From Nitrospira sp. (lineage in GTDB: Bacteria; Nitrospirota; Nitrospiria; Nitrospirales; Nitrospiraceae), in contig JABMDE010000080.1 in assembly GCA_015904055.1 (NCBI GenBank), positions 15,263 to 25,572 of the forward strand: a stretch of DNA of 10,310 nucleotides, read 5' to 3'. The translations under genes were made by a program, and so were the position numbers. The notes under the pieces were generated by a model, which was not told where the DNA came from, ran no database searches, and saw only the letters and a list, made by a program, of their open reading frames with translations. Shown piece after piece: positions 1 to 6,577 of the stretch (position 1 is the first letter of the stretch; every line of letters starts with the position of its first letter).

Positions 1-68
1 GCCCCCCGATGCGTGACGCGGAAGGCAGAACAGCCTGGCTCAGCCGATCTTGATCGAAAGGACGCACG

Positions 69-593
69 ATGCTCAACCTGCCTGTGAAGGTTTCGACCCG
101 ACACAATGGAAAAATGTTGCGATTAGATAGCGACGCGGAAACCATGGAACTGATCGGTCCGGCAGACGAGCCACTGGGGAGGGTATCCTGGGAAGCCATG
201 ATTGACTTCATTCACAACTCAAACAAAACGAGCCGCCCTCAGCGACCACCTCGCAATTACTCCCGCAGCCCGCTCGCAGCCACATTACGCTATACCACAC
301 CAGGCAGTACAAACTCCGCAGGCGTCACCTGCGAGATAGGCGGAGGCGGGATTTTCATTGAGACATCGAGCCCTCCCCAAATAGGCACGATACTCACCCT
401 GGAACTCGCCCTCCCTGATGATCCCGCCAACCCGATCAGTGCGCAAGGACAAGTCGCCTGGGTCAGGGCCGAGGAACAGCGTCATGTACTCTATCCTGGC
501 ATGGGGATTCAATTCACTGAGATTTCAGATGAAAGCCGGGCCCGTATCGTCAAGATGGTCAAATCTCTGGACCGCTGGCGCAACGGAAAGTGA
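69..593 (+). CDS. PilZ-domain protein, copy 1
   Basis: Predicted cytoplasmic 174-residue protein with a C-terminal PilZ domain (about residues 60-165), the fold that usually binds cyclic di-GMP. The RxxxR arm is present as RNYSR (62-66). The second motif, normally (D/N)xSxxG, reads E-I-G-G-G-G (89-94), so the acidic/Asn position and the Ser are both changed. The IFIET strand, the GQVAWVR strand (127-133) and YPGMGIQF (142-149) are typical of the PilZ subtype common in Myxococcus-like paralogous families. Residues 1-60 form an N-terminal extension that I do not recognise. The ATG is supported by AAAGGA at 57-62 with 6 nt spacing. The gene converges on the permease gene at 646. An 85%-identical copy lies at 8926. 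PilZ assignment is firm; ligand binding is uncertain because of the altered second motif. Confidence 0.9.
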   Translation: MLNLPVKVSTRHNGKMLRLDSDAETMELIGPADEPLGRVSWEAMIDFIHNSNKTSRPQRPPRNYSRSPLAATLRYTTPGSTNSAGVTCEIGGGGIFIETSSPPQIGTILTLELALPDDPANPISAQGQVAWVRAEEQRHVLYPGMGIQFTEISDESRARIVKMVKSLDRWRNGK

Positions 594-1453
594 CCCACTG
601 GCTTCCGTCTCCGGCCGGGTTGACGCATCGCGATCCTGAGCACGCTCACTCCTCTCTCAGCCCCTCTGCCACCGGCTGGCGGGCGGCCCAACGGGCGGGA
701 AAGTACCCGGCTACGAGGGTTGCAGCGGCGGCGAGACCGACCGCTTGAACGAGGGGGCCGATGGGCACAATCATTTGAATCGTCCACCCGAATGACTGTT
801 TATTGATGACTGAGACGAGCAGGAACGAGAGCGCCCCGCCACCGATCAAGCCCAAGCCGATCCCCACCAGCCCAAGATACGCGGCTTCCCACAGCACCAA
901 CTCCTGAATCTGTTGGGCACTGCCGCCGATGGCCCGTACCGTGGCAAACTCCCTGCGTCGCTCCAGCACCGACGTAACCAGCGTATTGACGATGCCGAGC
1001 ATGGCGATGATGATCGCGATGGCTTCCAGCACATAGGTCATCAGAAATGTCCGGTCAAAGATCTCAAGAATCTCCGTTCGCAGTTCGGTGTTGCTGATGA
1101 CCAGCGGGGGAAGCCTCCCGCTGTTGGCCTCGCCCAATTTCTCGACAATTGTTTTGCGCACCTGCTCCGCATCCGCCCCTGCCGCCAGATAGACCGGAAA
1201 GACCGTGACCAGTTCGTCGTGCCAGAGCGACTGATACAGGGTGCGATCTATCACAAGCTTTCCTCCGTCGGTCGAATAGTCGTAAAACACGGCGACAACC
1301 GGAAACTGTTTGAGGCCTTCCGGAGTCGTGACCTCCAGCAGCGAGCCCTCCTCAACGCCCAGCCGATCCGCCAATACTTCAGAAATCAGCACACCGTCGA
1401 TATCCGCCGCGCGATTGAGCTGCTCGGAGGAGTCGCCTTGTCGCACGAGATAC
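69..1453. repeat. Long direct repeat, left copy
   Basis: The segment from the PilZ start codon to about position 1453 in the permease gene reappears at 8926-10310 in the same orientation, with an offset of 8856-8857 bp. Similarity includes both coding regions and most of the short spacer between them, with a net one-base indel in the spacer. The right end of the homology is not reached because the window ends. Confidence 0.9.
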
Positions 1454-3258
1454 CGGCTCCGTTGCGCATGCAGCCGCAAGTCACGCGAAACAATCGCGAC
1501 GCGCCGGCCATCCACGTTGATGCGGACATCGCGGTACGTATCGACCGCCTCCACACCGGGAATCCCCGACAATGCCTGCAGCCAGGACGGCGGAAGACTC
1601 CGTCCAATACTTCCTGCTTCTGTGCCTCGCAGCCATAACGACGGCGCGACAACCACGTCAGACAGCACCGTATCGGCCACCCACACCTCCACCGTATGCC
1701 GGAAACTGCGCACCATGACGAGCACGCCGATCATGATCGCGAGCCCGACCATCAAGGCAGACACCGTGACCCCGTTACGCCCGGGATTGCGTGACGCATG
1801 ATCGACCGCAATCTCCCTGATGACACCCCGCGTTCCCGATACCCCGTGCTCCCTCCGGCGTCTTCGCCACCCGACGATACAGATCGGAGCAAGACACGAG
1901 AGTCCTGCCAGCACACAGAGAGTGGCCAGGTACCCCAGCACCGGGATACCTCCTATCGGTTCGGTCAGACTCAACCCTCCGGCGATTGCGAGCAATCCCA
2001 GCCCAACCATCCCCAGCGTACCGGCCCGAAGCTGCCGGCCTGCTTCATAATCGCCGGGCGCCAAGGCACGCGCGGGTGCCGTTCGACTCGCATCTCCACT
2101 CGGCCCAATGGCGCCGATCACGGACACCACAACTCCAATCACGACTCCTTCCAAAGAAATCTGCCAGAACCAGCCGGCTTCGATGAACCGGCCAGCCTCG
2201 GCCGCAACCGGAACGTAGAGGTCCGAAATCGTCCGGCTCAACAGCGCGATCAGTTTCTGAGCCAATATCAGGCCTGCGACGCTCCCGACAATGCCACCCG
2301 CCAGTCCGAACAGACCCGCCTCTGCCAAGAAAAGACCCGCAACGCGCGATTGGGTCATACCGATGGCCCGATAAATCCCGATCTCCCGGCGCCGCCTGGC
2401 TACGGCAAATGCCATTGTGTTGTAAATCAGAAACACGCCGACCAGTAGTCCCACCCAACTCAGTACCGTCAAGTTCAGACGAAACGCCCGCACCATTTGC
2501 TCGACTTGTTTCGTCCGACTCGACGGGCGTTCGATTGTGACATGAGGCGGCATGATCTCCCGCAGATTCTGCGCCACCACTTCGACCGGTTGTGCCACAT
2601 CCGTCACCAGATCAATCCGGTCCAGCCGCCCGACCATCCCGAACGTAATCTGGGCCGCCGCAATATCCATCACCGCGAGGTGATCCCAGGATGATGTTCG
2701 ATCGGAGCTATCCTCTAAAATGCCTGACACCAGGCACAGGATAGGACCTGGCCCGATCTGCAAAGAGACCCGATCGCCCACCGACAGATTCCACTCAGCC
2801 GCCAGCTTCCCACCCAACAACACCGTGTTTGGATCGAGCACCACATCCAATCGGCGTTCCGTCGGTTGCTGGGTGAGACGAAATCCGCGTGAGTCAGCCT
2901 CGGAGAAAATATCGAGGCCGAGCACCTGCACGGCCTGACTACGCCCATCAGCATCAATCCGCACCGCCGTTTGAAGAATCACCGGAGAAGCCGATGTGAC
3001 ACCTGACACATGACGTGCAACCGTAATGAGCCGTTCGTCCAGCCCTAATTCACCACCTGAAATTTCCAGTGTTGTTGGACCTGCCACGGTCAACACGGCC
3101 TGTTCGAACGAACGCAGTACATCGACATTGGCCGTCCGTACTGCCACAGAGGCTGACACGCCAAGGGCCACCCCGATGACGGTCAACAGCGTGCGCAGCG
3201 GCCATTGAGTTACATGCGCAGAAACGATGAGCAGGAACACTTTGAGAAAGGAAGGCAT
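646..3258 (-). CDS. FtsX/MacB-like ABC transporter permease, copy 1
   Basis: Inner-membrane permease of 870 residues, the size of the double-module FtsX-family permeases that work with a LolD-like ATPase. One hydrophobic segment lies near residues 22-40, then a large extracytoplasmic domain (about 45-260). Next comes a first FtsX module (about 263-400) with three helices and the cytoplasmic coupling motif RRREIGIYRAIG (289-300). Helices follow near 414-430, 437-464 and 498-516, then a second extracytoplasmic domain (about 520-735). A second FtsX module (738-865) carries RRREFATVRAIGGS (768-780). The family exports lipids, lipoproteins or peptides, or remodels the envelope; the substrate here is unknown. 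No convincing Shine-Dalgarno precedes the ATG at 3258, but the protein begins sensibly just before the first helix. An ATPase gene would normally sit directly upstream. Here the nearest candidate is a fragment beyond two other genes. The C-terminal third is duplicated at 9502. Confidence 0.92.
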   Translation of the reverse strand: MPSFLKVFLLIVSAHVTQWPLRTLLTVIGVALGVSASVAVRTANVDVLRSFEQAVLTVAGPTTLEISGGELGLDERLITVARHVSGVTSASPVILQTAVRIDADGRSQAVQVLGLDIFSEADSRGFRLTQQPTERRLDVVLDPNTVLLGGKLAAEWNLSVGDRVSLQIGPGPILCLVSGILEDSSDRTSSWDHLAVMDIAAAQITFGMVGRLDRIDLVTDVAQPVEVVAQNLREIMPPHVTIERPSSRTKQVEQMVRAFRLNLTVLSWVGLLVGVFLIYNTMAFAVARRRREIGIYRAIGMTQSRVAGLFLAEAGLFGLAGGIVGSVAGLILAQKLIALLSRTISDLYVPVAAEAGRFIEAGWFWQISLEGVVIGVVVSVIGAIGPSGDASRTAPARALAPGDYEAGRQLRAGTLGMVGLGLLAIAGGLSLTEPIGGIPVLGYLATLCVLAGLSCLAPICIVGWRRRRREHGVSGTRGVIREIAVDHASRNPGRNGVTVSALMVGLAIMIGVLVMVRSFRHTVEVWVADTVLSDVVVAPSLWLRGTEAGSIGRSLPPSWLQALSGIPGVEAVDTYRDVRINVDGRRVAIVSRDLRLHAQRSRYLVRQGDSSEQLNRAADIDGVLISEVLADRLGVEEGSLLEVTTPEGLKQFPVVAVFYDYSTDGGKLVIDRTLYQSLWHDELVTVFPVYLAAGADAEQVRKTIVEKLGEANSGRLPPLVISNTELRTEILEIFDRTFLMTYVLEAIAIIIAMLGIVNTLVTSVLERRREFATVRAIGGSAQQIQELVLWEAAYLGLVGIGLGLIGGGALSFLLVSVINKQSFGWTIQMIVPIGPLVQAVGLAAAATLVAGYFPARWAARQPVAEGLREE

Positions 3259-3362
3259 CAGGAACCAGTGACACCGGACGAACAGGAGGAATCAGGCAGA
3301 CGGCCACCCGCCACGATGTGCAGGGACAACCCGAAAAGTCCATGCGAAGATCGGCTGTTTCG

Positions 3363-3391
3363 TTTACACATGTACGATCCTTTGCTAGACT
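3363..3391 (+). promoter_or_regulatory. Sigma-70 promoter of the LuxR-type gene
   Basis: TTTACA (3363-3368), a 17-nt spacer, then TAGACT (3386-3391), preceded by TG as in extended -10 promoters. The expected transcript start is near 3398, about 22 nt before the GTG at 3420. The position argues against the longer reading frame that opens at 3318, since the promoter would then lie inside the gene. Confidence 0.65.
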
Positions 3392-3405
3392 TGCTTCATC
3401 ATTTC

Positions 3406-3411
3406 AGGAGG
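3406..3411 (+). promoter_or_regulatory. Ribosome binding site deciding the LuxR-type start
   Basis: A perfect AGGAGG sits 8 nt before GTG at 3420. It fixes the start there instead of at the in-frame ATG at 3318. Confidence 0.8.
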
Positions 3412-3419
3412 CAACTACA

Positions 3420-3698
3420 GTGGCACATAGTCGAGGCAATACCGCACTCATCTTCGAACCGGCCGAAGCCGGACGAAAACAGGCGTCTCAGGTTACTCCC
3501 CGTCAATCACAGATCCTCAAGATGGTGGCGATGGGACACACCAACCGCGAGATCGCCGCTTCGTTAAAGATCAGCGTCCGTACGGTCGAAGTGCACCGCT
3601 TCAATCTGATGCGGCGGCTCAACGCCCGCAACGTCGCCCAACTGCTGCGTCAATCGCTGCGCTATGGATTACTGCCGGCGAGCTTCAGTAAACGATAA
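3420..3698 (+). CDS. Small LuxR-type (GerE-like) HTH regulator
   Basis: A 92-residue DNA-binding protein that is little more than a LuxR C-terminal helix-turn-helix domain. VTPRQSQILKMVAMGHTNREIA (25-46) covers the first helices and ISVRTVEVHRFNLMRRL (51-67) contains the recognition helix. Only about 24 residues precede the domain, so there is no receiver or ligand-binding domain, as in the Bacillus GerE class. It presumably binds DNA as a dimer and is controlled by abundance or by an unseen partner. The GTG start is chosen from a perfect AGGAGG and a promoter just upstream. An in-frame ATG at 3318 would add 34 residues without domain character. The gene is divergent from the permease gene on its left and ends 3 bp from the convergent dihydroorotate dehydrogenase gene. 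Targets are unknown; the neighbouring permease promoter is a natural guess. Confidence 0.88.
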   Translation: MAHSRGNTALIFEPAEAGRKQASQVTPRQSQILKMVAMGHTNREIAASLKISVRTVEVHRFNLMRRLNARNVAQLLRQSLRYGLLPASFSKR

Positions 3699-3701
3699 CG
3701 G

Positions 3702-4634
3702 CTACAGCTCTTTGACCATCCCTCGACATTCCGCGACTGAACGATACCCTTTTCGCGCCAGAATCGCGGCCAGCTCCTTGTCCAGCCGGCTAAACACATC
3801 CAGCCCCTCCTCGACCAACACCGTGCCGATTTGTAGCGCCGATGCACCGCACAACAGATGCTCGAACGCATCCACACCGTCCATAATGCCGCCGGTACCG
3901 ATGATCGGGATTCTGCCTTGAAAGAATTTGTAGAAGGCGCGGACATTCGCCATTGCCACCGGTTTAATGAGCCTGCCACCCAGCCCGCCGAACCCGCCCT
4001 TTGGTTTGATGACAACGGCTTCGCGCTCCGGATCGACAACCAATCCGTTGCCCACTGAATTGATCATGTTGAGAAAGTCGATGCCGTATCGTCCGATCAC
4101 TTTCCCCATCGCCTCGTGATGCGCCGGATCAAAATAGGGCGGCAGCTTCAACCCCATGGGAACCGTAATAATCTGGCGCACCCGTTTGATCACCCGCTCG
4201 GACGACTCTGGATCATAGCCGATTTGAGGTTTCCCTGGGATGTTCGGGCACGAGAGGTTCACTTCGATGAGGTCCGGCTGAGCCGCATTGATGGCAGCGG
4301 CAATTATCGGGAAGTCCTCCTCGCAAAGACCCGCCACACTCGCTACGACCGGCTTCCCAAATCGCTTCAGCTCAGGAATCAGTTCGGCATAGGCCTTGTA
4401 CCCGAGGTTGGGAAGTCCCATGGAATTGATCGATCCGCCGGGAAAGCCATAGTACCGCGGCTCAAGATTCCCCTGACGCGGTTCGACCGTCATCGACTTG
4501 GTCACGATTGCACCGGCTGCCGACTTTCCCAATGCCACAAGCTCATCCCGTGTCACACAAAGCGCCCCGGCAGCATTCATGAAACAGCCGGGAAATCTGA
4601 CGCCTGCGATCGTGGTCGAAAGATCCGTCATCAT
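3702..4634 (-). CDS. pyrD: Dihydroorotate dehydrogenase, class 1A (fumarate type)
   Basis: Soluble FMN enzyme of 310 residues that oxidises dihydroorotate to orotate in pyrimidine synthesis. Class 1A enzymes such as Lactococcus PyrDA are homodimers using fumarate. Class features are clear: FMNAAGALC (18-26), TKS (45-47), SINSMGLPNLG (68-78), the catalytic-loop Cys in NLSCPNIPGKPQ (Cys129), GLKLPPYFD (161-169), INSVGNGL (191-198), VIKPKGGFGGLGG (208-220), and the FMN phosphate motif GTGG (246-249) followed by AFEHLLCGASALQIGT (256-271). Length and motifs match the class 1A form, not the membrane-bound quinone-linked class 2. No electron-transfer subunit (PyrK) gene is adjacent, consistent with 1A. 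The start overlaps the stop of the ABC ATPase fragment as ATGA (4631-4634) and a second ATG follows at once, so translation is probably coupled. No strong ribosome binding site is seen. The gene converges on the LuxR-type gene. Confidence 0.93.
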   Translation of the reverse strand: MMTDLSTTIAGVRFPGCFMNAAGALCVTRDELVALGKSAAGAIVTKSMTVEPRQGNLEPRYYGFPGGSINSMGLPNLGYKAYAELIPELKRFGKPVVASVAGLCEEDFPIIAAAINAAQPDLIEVNLSCPNIPGKPQIGYDPESSERVIKRVRQIITVPMGLKLPPYFDPAHHEAMGKVIGRYGIDFLNMINSVGNGLVVDPEREAVVIKPKGGFGGLGGRLIKPVAMANVRAFYKFFQGRIPIIGTGGIMDGVDAFEHLLCGASALQIGTVLVEEGLDVFSRLDKELAAILARKGYRSVAECRGMVKEL

Positions 4635-4849
4635 GTCACCAGTTCGGGGTGCCGCTCAGTCCGCGTCACCAGCCGCCCATCTTGTATCGTCCAGACATAG
4701 TCAGCCGTGTGGGCTGCGTGGTCACTGTGTGTGACCAGCAAGACAGTCTGCTCACCTGCCTTGGCCAAATTTCTAATGAGGGCCATGATATCAGCCCCCT
4801 GATGCGAATCGATATTCCCGGTCGGCTCATCCGCAAGCAAGAGACCTTC
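4631..4849 (-). pseudogene. Truncated ABC transporter ATPase (LolD/MacB type), C-terminal remnant
   Basis: About 70 codons of the C-terminal end of a LolD-like ATPase remain. The frame shows Walker B and D-loop as LLLADEPTGNID, the H-loop histidine in LLVTHSDHAAHTADYVWTI, then QDGRLV near the end. Family members are about 220-240 residues, so Walker A, the Q-loop and the LSGGQ signature (normally upstream) are missing. Upstream of about 4849 family similarity stops abruptly, and the frame closes at a TAG near 4880-4882. None of the three frames on this strand shows a signature motif in the next 100 bp, so this is a break and not a simple frameshift. A TTG at 4840 with AAGG a few bases upstream could still start a 69-residue product. 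That would keep translational coupling to the dihydroorotate dehydrogenase through the ATGA overlap. It cannot hydrolyse ATP by itself. Intact, it would be the natural partner of the FtsX-type permease. Confidence 0.85.
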
Positions 4850-5153
4850 TGAAAATTGATATTGTGGAGAACGCGAGAACTATTTCACGAGGGGAAGGAG
4901 AGGGCCGAAGGCGCAAGGAACAACGCGACCTAGGTCAGACTTCCGATCAGATTCTCGGTAACAACAACATCCGAAATGGGCCGTTCAATACGACGTTTCC
5001 CGCGAGACCCACCGCGTGAAACATGGGTACTCTACCATGCCTCCACAGGAATAGCCACTCATGCCAATAGAAGTTGCGCTTGCCGGCACACTTAGGCTTG
5101 GCACACCAAGAAAATGGAACATTCTGAATATCTGAGTGCCGCATTTTCCCAGT
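4850..5153. other. Intergenic stretch at the ATPase break
   Basis: Nothing recognisable lies in 4850-4946. The rest is covered by the doubtful small ORF at 4947-5144 (-). I find no transposase remnant, terminal inverted repeats or target duplication that would name the agent that cut the ATPase gene. A small hairpin, CTTGG-CACA-CCAAG, lies at 5098-5111 and has no T-run. Confidence 0.5.
4947..5144 (-). CDS. Possible small hypothetical protein
   Basis: A 65-codon frame starting 9 nt after the stop of the upstream membrane-protein gene, on the same strand. It is rich in aromatic and basic residues (WCAKPKCAGKRNFYWHEWLF) and I do not recognise it. The only ribosome-binding hint, GGGA, is too close to the ATG (3 nt). 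Its position suggests possible co-transcription, but it may equally be a chance frame or a decayed gene fragment. Confidence 0.25.
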   Translation of the reverse strand: MRHSDIQNVPFSWCAKPKCAGKRNFYWHEWLFLWRHGRVPMFHAVGLAGNVVLNGPFRMLLLPRI

Positions 5154-6059
5154 TTAGGCTGCTCTAGTTTTGTGAGAGGGCGGCAATGACTGGGGGAATT
5201 GGTGTTTTCCCTCTATATCTGACTTTGACAGGCCGCCCTCCGAATCAATCAGTCTCGACAACTGCCTCCGGTTTTCATGACGATTGAGATGGGATAGGAG
5301 CGCATAAAGAAAGAGGGCAATCCCGAACATCTCACATCCCTCTTCCAACGTAACAACTACGACATAGACCATCGCCTCTCTCGTACCAATGGTCGATTCG
5401 ACCTGAGCGCCGATCATCTCGATGCCGATCGCCCCGGCCACAAACAATCCGCCGGCGAATATGAAGAGCCACCGGGTATCGTAGGGCAGCGCGGCGAGAA
5501 AACGCCGAAATGTTAGGGCTACGATGCCTACCAGCGGAATGCCCACAACGACCCACGAATACGTCAGAAATCCAGCAAAAAGCCCAGCCTGTTTCAAGAG
5601 AGGCGTCACAACCCCTATGAGCATCTCATGGATGCTGGCAGCCTCATCCATCGACAGATAAAGAAACAATGCTGCCAGTATCCACCACGCTCTCGCACTG
5701 GCAGACTCCCTCGTCTGCTCAACTTGTGCAATGATGACGAGTACTAACGCAGCCAGCCCCAATGCAACCGAAGAGTACCAGGATGGAATGTTGTTCTCTC
5801 GATCCAAATGAAACAGGCGGACCAACCCTTTCTGGTAGTCGAACCCCCATTGCAATGAAAGAACCTGCGTGGCGAGAAACATTCCGACCAGAAAGACGAT
5901 CCAGAGGCTCAATCCTCGCAACAGGATCCCAGGATTCAGTCCGAGGGCAAATCGATTGTTGGAAGCCTGCGGCCCAGCAGGTTTTGTAAAGAGCGCGTCC
6001 ATCGCATAGCACCGTCGTCCATCGCATAGCACCGTATCGAAGGTTACTCGCTCCAGCAA
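5154..6059 (-). CDS. Multi-pass membrane protein of unknown function
   Basis: Integral membrane protein with about six helices, near residues 46-68, 96-114, 124-142, 160-183, 195-216 and 230-256 of the 301-codon frame, then a hydrophilic cytoplasmic-looking tail (257-301). Polar residues lie in or at the edges of helices: SMDEAASIHE (Asp138, Glu139, His144, Glu145), Glu214, and the LEEGCEMFG patch (Glu239, Glu240, Glu243). Their clustering suggests a metal site or an enzymatic or transport role, but I cannot name the family. The frame opens with TTG at 6059. The more likely start is ATG at 6002 (residue 20), since the first 19 residues are unremarkable and largely encoded by a perfect 20-bp tandem repeat. 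No clear Shine-Dalgarno supports either start. The gene is divergent from the PEP-CTERM gene and is followed closely by a doubtful small ORF. Confidence 0.75.
   Translation of the reverse strand: MLERVTFDTVLCDGRRCYAMDALFTKPAGPQASNNRFALGLNPGILLRGLSLWIVFLVGMFLATQVLSLQWGFDYQKGLVRLFHLDRENNIPSWYSSVALGLAALVLVIIAQVEQTRESASARAWWILAALFLYLSMDEAASIHEMLIGVVTPLLKQAGLFAGFLTYSWVVVGIPLVGIVALTFRRFLAALPYDTRWLFIFAGGLFVAGAIGIEMIGAQVESTIGTREAMVYVVVVTLEEGCEMFGIALFLYALLSHLNRHENRRQLSRLIDSEGGLSKSDIEGKHQFPQSLPPSHKTRAA
5996..6035. repeat. Perfect 20-bp tandem duplication at a gene start
   Basis: CGTCCATCGCATAGCACCGT occurs twice back to back (5996-6015 and 6016-6035). Each copy carries a minus-strand ATG-GAC start context. 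Because 20 is not a multiple of three, the upstream ATG is out of frame with the membrane protein and the downstream one (6002) is in frame. Confidence 0.95.
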
Positions 6060-6085
6060 GGGAAACTACTATTTTTGCAAATACC

Positions 6086-6280
6086 TCATCCCTCGTCCGA
6101 CTTGTGTAACGGGGACGTTGCGGGATATTTCCTTCTCAGGGTTGTCGCTCTGATCCGCTGAATAGCACCAGCTTGCGATGCCCCCCCACCATCAACTCTT
6201 AGCGTTTTACAAGTCTTCGGACTATAGACTATAGATGTTCCGTAATTAGGATGATCCGGTACTGTAAAAATATGCTCCAT
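6086..6280 (-). CDS. Doubtful small ORF
   Basis: A 64-codon frame with an ATG at 6280 and AGGA six nt upstream, so translation is possible. The product resembles nothing I know: no signal peptide, no membrane segment, and a basic, low-complexity C-terminal half. It occupies the intergenic space between two divergent genes. It is listed only because of the ribosome-binding match. Confidence 0.2.
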   Translation of the reverse strand: MEHIFTVPDHPNYGTSIVYSPKTCKTLRVDGGGASQAGAIQRIRATTLRRKYPATSPLHKSDEG

Positions 6281-6341
6281 TTGATTCCTATGATATTGAC
6301 ATAAAAGATGTTTTCATCACATTCGCAGTGGCGCATCAGAG

Positions 6342-6358
6342 TGTAACGAAACATTACA
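6342..6358. promoter_or_regulatory. Inverted repeat TGTAA-N7-TTACA upstream of PEP-CTERM gene
   Basis: TGTAACGAAACATTACA has perfect 5-bp arms around a 7-nt centre, about 160 bp upstream of the candidate -24/-12 element. It is a plausible activator site, given that sigma-54 promoters need upstream-bound activators. No motif database was consulted. Confidence 0.3.
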
Positions 6359-6415
6359 ATTAAGCACTCACACAACAACTTGATTTATATAGAGAATTAT
6401 TATTGTCGCGCAATA

Positions 6416-6430
6416 CAGTCGATTTGACTG
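6416..6430. promoter_or_regulatory. Inverted repeat CAGTC-N5-GACTG upstream of PEP-CTERM gene
   Basis: CAGTCGATTTGACTG has perfect 5-bp arms and a 5-nt centre, ending about 90 bp before the candidate -24 box. That is the usual distance for an enhancer-binding activator such as a PrsR-type response regulator. The link to any protein is inference. Confidence 0.35.
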
Positions 6431-6518
6431 AAAAGCAACTTTACAGACGTTATAGTTCTAGTCCTGTTTTATTACATTATTTCATTATATTTCAACATCT
6501 TAACAAATTAATTCCTAT

Positions 6519-6535
6519 CGGCACACATCATGCTT
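6519..6535 (+). promoter_or_regulatory. Candidate sigma-54 (-24/-12) promoter
   Basis: CGGCAC-N5-ATGCT places GG at 6520-6521 and GC at 6532-6533, exactly 10 nt apart as sigma-54 requires. Two conserved positions differ from TGGCAC-N5-TTGCW: C for T at the start and A for T before GC. The predicted start near 6545 gives a leader of about 33 nt to the ATG at 6578. Sigma-54 with PrsK/PrsR is a known control of PEP-CTERM genes in other bacteria. Confidence 0.5.
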
Positions 6536-6577
6536 TAGCCAGTACCCGAAGAAGGTTCACATTTCACTGGAGTCAAC

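Larger units (their letters stand above)
6060..6577. other. AT-rich divergent regulatory region
   Basis: This 518-bp stretch separates the membrane-protein gene from the PEP-CTERM gene. Its right half (about 6290-6540) is clearly more AT-rich than the flanking genes. It holds a doubtful small ORF (6086-6280, -), a 7-bp tandem repeat ACTATAG x2 (6221-6234), two inverted repeats and a sigma-54-like promoter, listed separately. Confidence 0.6.

Noticed and set aside
913..1638. Long + strand frame opposite the permease gene
   Set aside because: It is antisense to a gene with clear FtsX modules; its composition is explained by the permease's codon bias.
3259..3293. In-frame upstream extension of the permease start
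   Set aside because: The frame is closed by a TGA at 3292-3294 and offers no ATG, GTG or TTG upstream of 3258.
3318..3419. Longer start for the LuxR-type gene at ATG 3318
   Set aside because: A good promoter lies inside this extension and a perfect AGGAGG precedes GTG 3420, so the shorter protein is favoured.
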